Below, piece after piece: positions 29,960-38,040 of a stretch of 40,818 nt of DNA. The stretch spans positions 1 through 40,818 of the forward strand of contig DASWHL010000123.1 of NCBI GenBank assembly GCA_036398175.1. The letters are read 5' to 3'. Within the stretch, counting starts at the first letter, position 1; each line of letters begins with the position of its first letter. The translations under genes and the position numbers were made by a program. The DNA comes from JAOTWJ01 sp036398175 (GTDB lineage Bacteria; Gemmatimonadota; Gemmatimonadetes; Gemmatimonadales; GWC2-71-9). The notes under the pieces were generated by a model. The model searched no databases. It saw nothing but the letters and a program-made list of their open reading frames with translations, and had not been told where the DNA came from.

Positions 29960-31528
29960 ATGACGACCACCATTACCGGTGAGTTCCTGGCCCTCCAGGA
30001 GCTACTCGCGGGCCGCTACTCGATCGAGCGGGAGCTGGGGCGCGGGGGGATGGGGATCGTGCTGCTGGCGCGGGACGTGGCGCTCGACCGGCTGGTGGCC
30101 ATCAAGGTGCTGCCGCCCGAGCTGGCCGTCGTCGCCGACGTGCGTGAACGGTTCCTGCGGGAAGCCCGTACCGCGGCGGGCCTTTCGCACCCGCACATCG
30201 TGCCCATCCACAGCGTCGAAGAGCAGGGGCGCTTCGTGTTCTTCGTGATGGGCTACGTGGACGGCGAGTCCCTGCGCGAGCGGGTGGAGCGCGTGGGCCC
30301 GCTGACCCCACGGCAGACGGCCAAGGTGATGCAGGAGGTGGCGTGGGCGCTGGCCTACGCGCACGAGCGCGGCGTGGTGCACCGCGACGTCAAGCCGGAC
30401 AACATCATGCTCGAGCGGGACGGCGACCGCGCCGTCGTGATGGACTTCGGGATCGCCACGGTGGGCCCGCAGCGGCCCACCGCGGAGGTCACCGGCACGG
30501 CGCGCTACATGAGCCCGGAGCAGGCGAGCGGCGAGATGGTGGACCGCCGCTCGGACCTCTACTCGCTCGGCGCCACGTTCTTCTACGCGCTCGCGGGCCG
30601 TGCGCCGTTCGAGGCGCGCAGCGTGCCGGCCCTCCTGGCCAAGCATGTCGCCGAGGCGCCGCCGTCGCTGCCCACGCTGCGGGCGGAGGTGCCGGCCAGG
30701 CTGGCCGAGATCGTGGACCGCTGTTTGGCCAAGGCGCCGCACGACCGGTTCCCGTCGGGCGACGAGCTGGCCAAGGCGCTGGGAGACGTCCGCGGCCGGG
30801 AGATGCGCGCGCCGCCCCTGGTGCGCTCGTTCGTGCGGAACGCGCAGGTTACCACGATGGTGGTGTTCGCGTTGCTGATCGGCGGCTCCAGCGGCGGTGG
30901 CGGCCAGGGAATCAACGTCGCGGTCAACTGGCTCGCCGTGGTGATGGTGGTCCAGCTCGGCGCCGTCGGCCGGCGCCTGCTCAAGGAAGGCTACGCGTTC
31001 CGGGACATCCAGGCGGCGCTGCGCGCGGAGGCCCAGCTCCAGGAGGAGGAGCTGGATGCCACGGGGCAGAAGAAGCTCATGCGCCGCATCAACTCCATGT
31101 GGTACAAGCTCTGGAGCGGCCGATTCGGGCGGTGGTTCTTCCGGATGGCCGGGCTCGGTCTGTCACAGCCGGCCTTCGCGGTGGTGCCGTCGGCCGACCA
31201 CACCGAGATGGTGCTGGGGCGCCAGGTGACGCAGGCGTTCGACGAACTCCCGAGGGATCAGCGCGACCGCGTGGCCGAGCTGCCGGCGGTGGTCGGGCGG
31301 CTGGAGGAACGGGCCGAAGCGCTGCGCGCGCGCGGTCGCACGGGACCGGAGCTCACCAATACGGTCGCCGCCCTCGAGCGCGTGCGGCTGGCGGTGCTCC
31401 AGCTTCGAGCCGGAGCCGGTTCGGTGGAAGGTCTCACCCACTACCTCGAGGCCGCGAAAGCCGTCGGCGAGGAAGTGGACCGCCAGCTCGAAGCGCAGCG
31501 GGAGGTGAGAGCGGTCCTGCATCCCTGA
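29960..31528 (+). CDS. Membrane Ser/Thr protein kinase
   Basis: 522 residues. An N-terminal Hanks-type kinase domain is at about 20-285: the glycine loop GRGGMG (28-33), K49 in VAIKVL, HRDVKPDN with D143 and N148, DFG at 162-164, and the activation segment ending SPEQ (185-188). After the domain come two hydrophobic segments (about 297-312, TTMVVFALLIGG; 322-338, NWLAVVMVVQLGAVG), so it is membrane-bound. Last comes a 180-residue cytoplasmic, mostly helical tail with coiled-coil character (RAEAQLQEEELDATGQKK, RVAELPAVVGRLEERAEALR). There are no PASTA, WD40 or TPR repeats. The tail type is common in this phylum but without known function. Confidence 0.92.
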   Translation: MTTTITGEFLALQELLAGRYSIERELGRGGMGIVLLARDVALDRLVAIKVLPPELAVVADVRERFLREARTAAGLSHPHIVPIHSVEEQGRFVFFVMGYVDGESLRERVERVGPLTPRQTAKVMQEVAWALAYAHERGVVHRDVKPDNIMLERDGDRAVVMDFGIATVGPQRPTAEVTGTARYMSPEQASGEMVDRRSDLYSLGATFFYALAGRAPFEARSVPALLAKHVAEAPPSLPTLRAEVPARLAEIVDRCLAKAPHDRFPSGDELAKALGDVRGREMRAPPLVRSFVRNAQVTTMVVFALLIGGSSGGGGQGINVAVNWLAVVMVVQLGAVGRRLLKEGYAFRDIQAALRAEAQLQEEELDATGQKKLMRRINSMWYKLWSGRFGRWFFRMAGLGLSQPAFAVVPSADHTEMVLGRQVTQAFDELPRDQRDRVAELPAVVGRLEERAEALRARGRTGPELTNTVAALERVRLAVLQLRAGAGSVEGLTHYLEAAKAVGEEVDRQLEAQREVRAVLHP

Positions 31529-31555
31529 CCCGACGCCCGCTCGCCGTCTGCCCCT

Positions 31556-32188
31556 TCACCTCGCCCCCTGCACCTCAACGCCTTTCGCCCCCAACTCACG
31601 CAACACCCGCTCATCGCTCGCCGGATCCACCGATCGGGTGAGATCCCACAGGACCTGCACGTGAAACCCGGCCTCGGCGGCGTCCTCGGCGGTCCACTTG
31701 ACGCAGTAGTCGCGCGCCAGCCCGCAGGTCACCACGTGCGTCACGCCACGCTCCCGCAGGTAGCCGCCCAGTCCCGTGGGCGGCCGATCTCCCCAGCGAT
31801 TCCAGTTGTTGCGGAACCCTGAATAGGAGTCCACCGCGGGATCGTTCCCTTTCCGCATGATCGCGTCCACCCAGTCCCGCGGCATCCCGGCGTGGAGCGC
31901 GGCCCCCAGCGTTCCCTGGACGCAGTGGTCGGGCCACAGCACCTGCTCGTGTCCGTACAGCTCGATCACGTCGAACGGCTTCTTCCCGGCGTGGTGGCTG
32001 GCAAAGGAGACGTGATTGGGCGGGTGCCAGTCCTGCGTCGCGACCACGACGTCAAACCGGCCGCTCATCACGAGGTCGCGGATCGGCGCCACGATCTCGT
32101 CGCCCTCGGCCACCGCCAACGCGCCGCCCGGCATGAAATCCGGCTGGAGGTCCACCACGATCAACGCCGTGCGAATGGAGTCCGCCAT
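31556..32188 (-). CDS. pncA: Nicotinamidase / isochorismatase-family amidohydrolase
   Basis: 210 residues from ATG 32188 after AGAGGTGA. It hydrolyses nicotinamide to nicotinate in the NAD salvage route. The catalytic triad is seen as Asp in VVDLQPDFMPGGALAV, Lys in AIMRKGNDPAVDSYSGF, and Cys in VVTCGLARDYCVKWTAEDA. Zinc ligands occur in DWHPPNHVSFASHH (Asp, His, His). LWPDHCVQGTLGA is the strongly conserved nicotinamidase segment. Converges with the Ser/Thr kinase gene. The 27-bp gap between them shows no hairpin. Confidence 0.92.
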   Translation of the reverse strand: MADSIRTALIVVDLQPDFMPGGALAVAEGDEIVAPIRDLVMSGRFDVVVATQDWHPPNHVSFASHHAGKKPFDVIELYGHEQVLWPDHCVQGTLGAALHAGMPRDWVDAIMRKGNDPAVDSYSGFRNNWNRWGDRPPTGLGGYLRERGVTHVVTCGLARDYCVKWTAEDAAEAGFHVQVLWDLTRSVDPASDERVLRELGAKGVEVQGAR

Positions 32189-32195
32189 CGGCTCA

Positions 32196-32235
32196 CCTCT
32201 TCTCTGCCCCTCTGCCGCGCTGCCCCTCTTCTCTG
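32196..32235. repeat. Short direct repeat of CCTCTTCTCTG
   Basis: Two exact 11-bp copies (32196-32206 and 32225-32235) 29 bp apart in the gap between the aldo/keto reductase and pncA. The stretch is pyrimidine-rich on the plus strand. It includes the pncA ribosome-binding site on the minus strand. No function seen. Confidence 0.4.
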
Positions 32236-32240
32236 TCTTG

Positions 32241-33119
32241 TCAGTCCCTCGAAAACTCCGCCCGGTCAATCGCCCCCAACTCGTCGGCCGTGAGCTTCAG
32301 CGCGGCGGCGTGCATCGAGTCCATCGCGTGCTGCACGGTCCGGGCGCTCGGGATGGGAATCACGGTGGGCCCCTGGGCGCGGACCCACGCGAGCACGATC
32401 TGGTGCGGCGTGGCGCCGTGCCGCTCGCCGAGCGCGACCGCGGCGGGATGGCTGGGGAGCTTTCGGTTCAGCCGTCCCCCGCCCACCGGGCTGTAGGCCA
32501 GGAACCCGATCCCGTGCCTGGCGCAGTGCGCCACCACCCCCGTCTCCACGGCCTCGCGGAAGAACGGATTGAGCCGGTTCTGGACCGAGACGATGGGCAC
32601 GATGGCGCGCGCCTCGTCAATCTGGGCCACCGTGACGTTCGAGATCCCCACGAACCGGACCTTGCCCGCCTCCTGGAGCCGCTGGAAGGCGCCGATGCTC
32701 TCGGCGAACGGGACCTTGGAGTCGGGCGCGTGGAACTGATAGAGGTCAATCACGTCCGTGCCCAGCGCCGCGAGCGATCGCTCGCACGCCTGCGCGATGT
32801 GCGCCGGCCGCCCGTCCCGGTCCCATCGGCCGTCCGGCCGGATCATGCCGGCCTTGGTCGCCACGATCACCCCGTTGCGCGCCCCGCTCCAGGAAGCGAA
32901 CGCCTTGGCGAACAGCCGCTCGTTGTGGCCGATCTCCGTCTGGTCGAGACAGTAGACGTCCGCGGTATCGAACAGCGTGACCCCGTGGTCGAGGGCGGCG
33001 TGGATCACGCGGATGGCGTCGGACTCGACCGGTCGGTCCGTGATGGAGAGATGCATGCCGCCGTACCCGATCGCGGAGACGGCGGGCGCGTCGGGGCCGA
33101 GCGGGCGGGTGTGAAGCAC
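32241..33119 (-). CDS. Aldo/keto reductase
   Basis: 292 residues from GTG 33119 after AGGAGG. An NADPH-dependent oxidoreductase with a TIM barrel. The catalytic tetrad is visible: Asp and Tyr in LFDTADVYCLDQTEIGHNE, Lys in GVIVATKAGMI, and His in IDLYQFHAPDSKV. The nucleotide end is TVIPIPSARTVQHAMDSM. SITDRPVESDAIRVIHAALD near the N-terminus is a common AKR13-like pattern. The substrate cannot be assigned. It lies 52 bp upstream of pncA on the same strand. Confidence 0.92.
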   Translation of the reverse strand: MLHTRPLGPDAPAVSAIGYGGMHLSITDRPVESDAIRVIHAALDHGVTLFDTADVYCLDQTEIGHNERLFAKAFASWSGARNGVIVATKAGMIRPDGRWDRDGRPAHIAQACERSLAALGTDVIDLYQFHAPDSKVPFAESIGAFQRLQEAGKVRFVGISNVTVAQIDEARAIVPIVSVQNRLNPFFREAVETGVVAHCARHGIGFLAYSPVGGGRLNRKLPSHPAAVALGERHGATPHQIVLAWVRAQGPTVIPIPSARTVQHAMDSMHAAALKLTADELGAIDRAEFSRD

Positions 33120-33159
33120 GATGAACCTCCTGGAGGCCGCTTTGACTCTGGTACAAGTC

Positions 33160-33318
33160 TAGACGCGGAGACGGGGAGGTGACAGGGCAGACGCCGAGGC
33201 GCCGAGTGGCTGCCAGCGTGAGTCGCCAGGCGGTTCATTGCCGTTCTCGCGACTCCCGCCTGAGAGCCACTGCGCGCCTCGGCGCCTGCGCGTCCAGTTC
33301 ACGCCGTCTACGCGTCTA
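33160..33318. repeat. Long imperfect inverted repeat (159 bp, arms about 67 and 70 bp)
   Basis: The left arm 33160-33226 is matched by the reverse complement of 33249-33318, including TAGACGCG, AGACGG, GGCGCCGAGGCG or GCCGAGGCG, AGTGGCT and GAGTCGC blocks, with a 22-nt spacer. It lies between the tricorn-like protease (end 33327) and the aldo/keto reductase (start 33119). It could form a very long hairpin in RNA or a cruciform. See the related repeat at 37927-38024. Confidence 0.7.
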
Positions 33319-33326
33319 CTGCGTCG

Positions 33327-36300
33327 CTAGCGTCTCTCCCGAGCCGGCCGCGCCGGCGCTTTGACGGCGGTGGGCAGCTTGTTCATCACTTCCTGAATGG
33401 CCCGCTCCAGTTGCGGGTCGCGGCCGCGAACCAGCTGGCTTGGATCGTCGTCCACCGGGATGTCCGGGCTCACGCCCACGCCTTCGGGGAACCACCCTCC
33501 GCGGACGTCGTACATCCGGAAGGTGGGGACGGTGACGTTGCCGCCGTCCACCAGCTCGGGCGCGCCGGAGATCCCGATGAGCCCGCCCCACGTGCGCTCG
33601 CCGATGAGCGGACCCAGCCCGGCTTCCCGGAAGTAGAACGGGAACGCGTCGCCGCCGGAGCCGCTCCAGCCGTTGATCAGCATCACCTTGGGGCCGAAGT
33701 GGGCCACGGGCGGCCACTGCCAGCTCTCGCCGTTGCGCGTGGCCCAGAACGAGAGCGGCGGGCGGTTCAGCAGCTCGATGAAGCGGTCGGGGATCTGGCC
33801 GCCGCTGTTGAACCGCTCGTCAATGATCAGACCCTCCTTGCGCCACTGCGCCATGAACTGCTTCACCAGCTCGCTCTGCGCGTTGACGCCGGTGCTCTGC
33901 ACGTAGATGTAGCCCACGCGGCCGTTGGTGGCCTCGTCCACGCGACGCCGGCGCTGTTCGATCCACTCCAGGAACCGCAGCTCGACGTCGTTGGACAACG
34001 GCTGCACCAGCACCGTACGCGCGCCGTCCATGGTCGGCTGGCTGTTGACCGAGAGCATCACCGGAGCGCCGGTGAGGCCGGCGAACGCCGCGAACGGATC
34101 GCGGGACGTGTCGAGCGGAATGCCGTTCACGGCCAGGAGATAGTCGCCCACGCTCACGTTCACGCCGGGGGCGTCGAGCGGCGAGCGAGCATCGTCCCAG
34201 GGCGCCCCCCGGACGATCCGGGAAATCCGGAACGCGCCGTCCTCGAGCGCAAAGTCGGCGCCGAGCATCCCGACGCCGCGGGAGGGGGCGCTCTCCGCGT
34301 CGCCGCCGCCGCGGTACGTGTGCGACGCGTTCAGCTCGGCGATGAACTCGCCGAGCACGAAGTTCACGTCCCAGCGCGTCACGGCATCGTCGAGGAGCCG
34401 GCCGTACCGGTCGCGCAGCCCGTTCCAGTCCACGCCGTGCATGCCGGCGTCGTAGAAGAAGTCCCGCTCGAAGCGATACGCGTCCGTGAAGATCTGGCGC
34501 CACTCGGCGCGCGGGTCCACGACCGCCTGCATCTCGGCCACGCGGAGCGGTTTCTCCAGCTTGACGCCGGCCTTGAGGTCCACGATGCCCCAGCGGGGGC
34601 CGCTCCGAATGAGCACCTTCTTGCCGTCGTGCGAGACGATGTGGGTGTTCACGCCCTCGATAACCGTCTTCTCCTCGCGCTCGGCCAGATCGTAGTAGAC
34701 GAGGCGGCTCGCGGTGTCACCGGACCCGGTGCGCGGCAGCCGCCGGTACAGCAGCTTGCCCGACACGGCCGCGAGGCCGGTGTAGTTGCCCGGCTTGGGC
34801 GGGAGCACGATGGCGCGCGCCTCGAAGCCCTCGAGGTCAATGACCACGGCCTTCTTGGCCGTATCCCCCGGTGCCGGCTTCTTGTCGTCCGCCTTGTCCG
34901 CCCCGTCAACATCGTTCCGCGGCGCGAGCGGCGACGGCACGTCCATCCGGAGCCCGACGGCCATGATGGCCGTGGCGTTCGGATAGGTCCAGCTGTTGTC
35001 GAAGTCCCCGTAGACGGGCTCGAAGTTCCGGTTCGAGAGGTAGTAGAGGTACTTGCCGTCCGGATCGAAGATGGGCTGGAGGTCGGCGTAGTAGCCGGCG
35101 GTGAGCTGCCGCAGCTGACCGGCCGGGACGTCATACAGGAACACCGCCGTGTTGGACGACGTCACCGGCCGCGCGTAGGTGACCCAGCGGCTGTCCGACG
35201 ACCAGTTGAACGCCATGTTGGCGAGCTGGCCATGTCCCATCCAGACGGCGCTGCTGTCCATCCGGGTCACGCGGTTCCGGTCCAGGTCGTACAGGTAGAA
35301 CCGCATGTTCTGGTCCGCGAACGCCACCTTCTTGCTGTCCGGCGACCACCGGGCCGCGTAGCGGAACCCGGCGCCCATGGATGTGAGCTTGCGCTCCTCC
35401 CCGGTACCGTCGGCGTTGCGCACCGTCAGCTCGTACTCCCCGCTCCGGTCGCTCCAGTAGGCCAGCAGCTTGCCGTCGGGGGACCACGTCACGTAGCGCT
35501 CCGCCGTCCCCGACGACCGCGCCAGGTTCAGGACCGGCCCGTGCTCGGCCGGGATCGTGAACACCTCACCGCGGGCCACGAACGCCGCCCGCTTGCCGCT
35601 GGGGGACACGTCGGCCCACTGGGTGAGTCCCGACACGCGTTCCTGACGCGGCCGGACGGTCGCGAGATCCGTCACGACCGAGACGCGCACCTCGCGGACC
35701 TGCCCGTTGGCCAGGCTCAGGAGGTGCAGCCGCCCACCCGCCTCGAACACGATCTCCTCGGGACCGATGGCGGGGAACGTGACGTCGAACTCCGCCACGT
35801 TCGTCACCTGGCGCGTGGCTCCCGAGGCCCGATCCAGAGCCCAGATGTTGTACCGCTGATTGGCGCCCCGGTCGGACAGGAAGTACATCGTGTTCCCGTG
35901 CATCATGGGGTGCGCGTCGTTGGCCTCGTTGCTCGTGACGTTGGTGGACGACGAGTCCCGCAGGTTGAACAGGATGATCTCGGGGGCCCAGCCGCCGCGG
36001 TACCGCTTCCACGTGCGGAAGTCCCGGGACTTGGGCATGTAGGCCAGGGTCCGGCCGTCCGCCGAGAGGGCGCCGAACTCGCCGTACGGCACGGGCAGCT
36101 TGGTGGCGATGCCCCCTTCGGCCGGCGCCAGGTACAGCTGGCTGAAGCGCAGCCGGCCGCTCTCGCGGAACGACGCGAACATCACGCGGGTCCCGTCCGG
36201 GTGCCAATCCACGGCCCGGTCCGGCATCGGGTGATAGGTCAGCCGCGTCGGCACGCCGCCCATCGTGGGAATGACGTAGACGTCCTCGTTGCCGTCGTAG

Positions 36301-36551
36301 TTGCCCGTGTAGGCGATCCTGGCGCCGTCCGGCGAGAAGCGCGGGAACGACTCTTCTCCCGGGGCCGAGGTGACGCGCAGGGCGGTGCCCCCGGCCTTGG
36401 GCACGATCCAGATGTCGCCGGCGTAGACGAACGTGATGTGGGTGGCGGAGACGTCGGGGTGCCGGAGCATCCGTGCGTCCACCTGGGCGCCGGCCAACGC
36501 CGGGACGGCCAGGGCGAGCAGGATGGCACCGAGCCAACGGAACTGTTGCAT
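33327..36551 (-). CDS. Tricorn-like S41 protease, exported
   Basis: 1074 residues from ATG 36551 (GGAG upstream). A signal peptide (MQQFRWLGAILLALAVPALA, cleaved before GAQ) is followed by a beta-propeller of PD40/TolB-like repeats over about 30-480: DIWIVPKAGGTALRVTSAPG, FSPDGARIAYTGNYDGNEDV, WSPDGKLLAYWSDRSGEYEL. Then come a mixed domain, a tricorn C1 core (DAYRFERDFFYDAGMHGVDW), a PDZ domain (VSVGDYLLAVNGIPL) and the S41 catalytic domain. The catalytic His is probably in ELNASHTYRGGG, and the nucleophile Ser in INGWSGSGGDAFPFYFREAG. GERTWGGLIG and the late Glu also match tricorn. It degrades peptides in the periplasm. A lysine- and aspartate-rich insert (ADKADDKKPAPGDTAKK) links propeller and core. 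Confidence 0.92.
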   Translation of the reverse strand: MQQFRWLGAILLALAVPALAGAQVDARMLRHPDVSATHITFVYAGDIWIVPKAGGTALRVTSAPGEESFPRFSPDGARIAYTGNYDGNEDVYVIPTMGGVPTRLTYHPMPDRAVDWHPDGTRVMFASFRESGRLRFSQLYLAPAEGGIATKLPVPYGEFGALSADGRTLAYMPKSRDFRTWKRYRGGWAPEIILFNLRDSSSTNVTSNEANDAHPMMHGNTMYFLSDRGANQRYNIWALDRASGATRQVTNVAEFDVTFPAIGPEEIVFEAGGRLHLLSLANGQVREVRVSVVTDLATVRPRQERVSGLTQWADVSPSGKRAAFVARGEVFTIPAEHGPVLNLARSSGTAERYVTWSPDGKLLAYWSDRSGEYELTVRNADGTGEERKLTSMGAGFRYAARWSPDSKKVAFADQNMRFYLYDLDRNRVTRMDSSAVWMGHGQLANMAFNWSSDSRWVTYARPVTSSNTAVFLYDVPAGQLRQLTAGYYADLQPIFDPDGKYLYYLSNRNFEPVYGDFDNSWTYPNATAIMAVGLRMDVPSPLAPRNDVDGADKADDKKPAPGDTAKKAVVIDLEGFEARAIVLPPKPGNYTGLAAVSGKLLYRRLPRTGSGDTASRLVYYDLAEREEKTVIEGVNTHIVSHDGKKVLIRSGPRWGIVDLKAGVKLEKPLRVAEMQAVVDPRAEWRQIFTDAYRFERDFFYDAGMHGVDWNGLRDRYGRLLDDAVTRWDVNFVLGEFIAELNASHTYRGGGDAESAPSRGVGMLGADFALEDGAFRISRIVRGAPWDDARSPLDAPGVNVSVGDYLLAVNGIPLDTSRDPFAAFAGLTGAPVMLSVNSQPTMDGARTVLVQPLSNDVELRFLEWIEQRRRRVDEATNGRVGYIYVQSTGVNAQSELVKQFMAQWRKEGLIIDERFNSGGQIPDRFIELLNRPPLSFWATRNGESWQWPPVAHFGPKVMLINGWSGSGGDAFPFYFREAGLGPLIGERTWGGLIGISGAPELVDGGNVTVPTFRMYDVRGGWFPEGVGVSPDIPVDDDPSQLVRGRDPQLERAIQEVMNKLPTAVKAPARPARERR

Positions 36552-36665
36552 GGGAAGCACTCCAGAATCGGGATGAACTTGGGTCCGGCGGAGTATGCAG
36601 TGGCTGCACTATCTACGGAAGGATGCGCCGGAAGATTCGGGCGTCGCGGCCTCACCCGCGATTCC

Positions 36666-37913
36666 CTAGTGTGAAGAGGGGGTATCGCCGGGCGGGGGTG
36701 CCCGGTTGCCGCGCTCGAGGCTCCGGCGGCCGAAGCGCTCGTGCACCTGGTCCAGGGCCCGTGCCAGCCGGCGGTCGCGGTCCGTCTCGGGCACGTCCGC
36801 CTCGTCCGCGAAGAGCCCGGCCTGGTCGGGCTCGTCGGCCCCTACCAACTGGGACAGGGACACGCTCAGCAGACGGGCCGGGATGGGGCGGGCGGCCCGC
36901 AGGCGGGCCAGGAGGGCCAGCGCGATCTGGGCGACCGCGCCGTCCGTGCTGACGGCCCGGGGCAGGGTGCGGCTCGCGCGCCGGTCCCGGAAGTCGCGGT
37001 CCCGGATCCGGACGCTGATGGTCCGGGCGCGATACCCTTGGGCGCGAAGGTCCGCGGCTGCGCGGTCGGAGAGCCGCAGCAGCTCGCGCCGTAGGTCTGC
37101 CGGATCGTCGAGATCCTCCGCGAACGTCTCGTCCCGACTCAGCGACTTGGCCGCCGCGTGCCGTTCGATGGCGGCGGACGCCAGACCGCGGATCCGGTCG
37201 TGCAGCCAGTCGCCGGCGCGCGGCCCGAGCCAGCGACGGAGCGTCGCCCGGTCGTGTCGCAGCGCGTCCGGAACCGTGCGCAGGCCAAGCGCGGCCAGGC
37301 GCTCGTCGAACCGCGGTCCCACGCCGGGAATGTCCGCGAGCGCGAACGTGGCCAGGAACTCGGACTCGTGGCCCGGCGGGACCACGATCACGCCGTTGGC
37401 GTCCGGCGTCCGGTGCGGCTTGGCGCGGCCCGCGGCCAGCTTGGCCACGAGGCGGTTGGTGCCGCCGCCGATGGAGACGGTGATCTCGGTCTCGCGCCGG
37501 ACGGCCTCGCGGATGCGATGCGCGGTTGCCGCGAGCGGCTCGCCACCGAACAGCCGCTCGGTGCCGGACAGGTCGAGATACATCTCGTCAATGGACGCGG
37601 GCTCCACCACGGGCGTGAACCGGTCGAGCACCGCCACGATGGCGCGGCTCCGCGCGCTGCACGCACGGCGCGGGACGCCCACCACCACCGCGTCCGGGCA
37701 GAGGCGGATGGCCTGGGCCATGGACATGCCGGACGTCACGCCGAATCGGCGCGCGCCGTAGGAGGCCGACGTGACGACGCCGCGGCCCTGCGGTGTGCCG
37801 CCTACCAGCAACAGGTCAGCGCGGCCGGCGCCGTCGGGATCCGTGAGGCGGGCGACCTGCACGTAGAAGGCGTCGGCATCCACCTGGAGGATGCGGGGGG
37901 GAGGGGGCGGCAT
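36666..37913 (-). CDS. dinB: DNA polymerase IV (Y family)
   Basis: 415 residues from ATG 37913. A translesion polymerase. The metal-binding carboxylates D12 (VDADAFY) and D109/E110 (PASIDEMYLDL) are present, and Tyr17 takes the steric-gate place. The helix-hairpin-helix DIPGVGPRFDERLAALGL and the little-finger domain (SLSRDETFAEDLDDPADLRR, YRARTISVRIRDRDFRDRRA) follow. Near the end DQAGLF resembles a beta-clamp motif (QxxLF). The C-terminal 45 residues are charged and poorly conserved. No Shine-Dalgarno sequence precedes the ATG; TATCCT at 37927-37922 would put the start of the RNA near the codon. The leader touches the 37927-38024 inverted repeat. Confidence 0.93.
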   Translation of the reverse strand: MPPPPPRILQVDADAFYVQVARLTDPDGAGRADLLLVGGTPQGRGVVTSASYGARRFGVTSGMSMAQAIRLCPDAVVVGVPRRACSARSRAIVAVLDRFTPVVEPASIDEMYLDLSGTERLFGGEPLAATAHRIREAVRRETEITVSIGGGTNRLVAKLAAGRAKPHRTPDANGVIVVPPGHESEFLATFALADIPGVGPRFDERLAALGLRTVPDALRHDRATLRRWLGPRAGDWLHDRIRGLASAAIERHAAAKSLSRDETFAEDLDDPADLRRELLRLSDRAAADLRAQGYRARTISVRIRDRDFRDRRASRTLPRAVSTDGAVAQIALALLARLRAARPIPARLLSVSLSQLVGADEPDQAGLFADEADVPETDRDRRLARALDQVHERFGRRSLERGNRAPPPGDTPSSH

Positions 37914-37926
37914 CAGGAGGTAGGAT

Positions 37927-38024
37927 AGACGGCGAGACGGCGAGACGGCTAGCGGTGGGGAGTTGGAGGGGGGAGCTTGCTCTTCCTCCCGCCGACCGCT
38001 TGCCGTCGTGCCGTCTGGCCGTCT
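37927..38024. repeat. Long imperfect inverted repeat (98 bp) with AGACGGC units
   Basis: The left arm begins with AGACGGC-G-AGACGGC-GA-GACGGC-T-AGCGGT; the right arm, reverse-complemented from 38024, reads AGACGGC-C-AGACGGC-AC-GACGGC-A-AGCGGT. The inner part continues as GGAGGGGGGAGC against GCTCTTCCTCC up to a TT loop. It lies between the dinB start (37913) and the MFS stop (38041), where it would be the 3' hairpin of the MFS transcript or part of the dinB leader. Confidence 0.7.
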
Positions 38025-38040
38025 GATCCGCGTCTGTGGG

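Noticed and set aside
32196..32235. Direct repeat as an operator for pncA
   Set aside because: The copies are simple pyrimidine-rich sequence without dyad symmetry and include the ribosome-binding site, so compositional chance is likely.
33411..36674. 1087-codon open frame on the plus strand
   Set aside because: Antisense to the tricorn-like protease, which has clear propeller, PDZ and S41 motifs; the plus frame has none.
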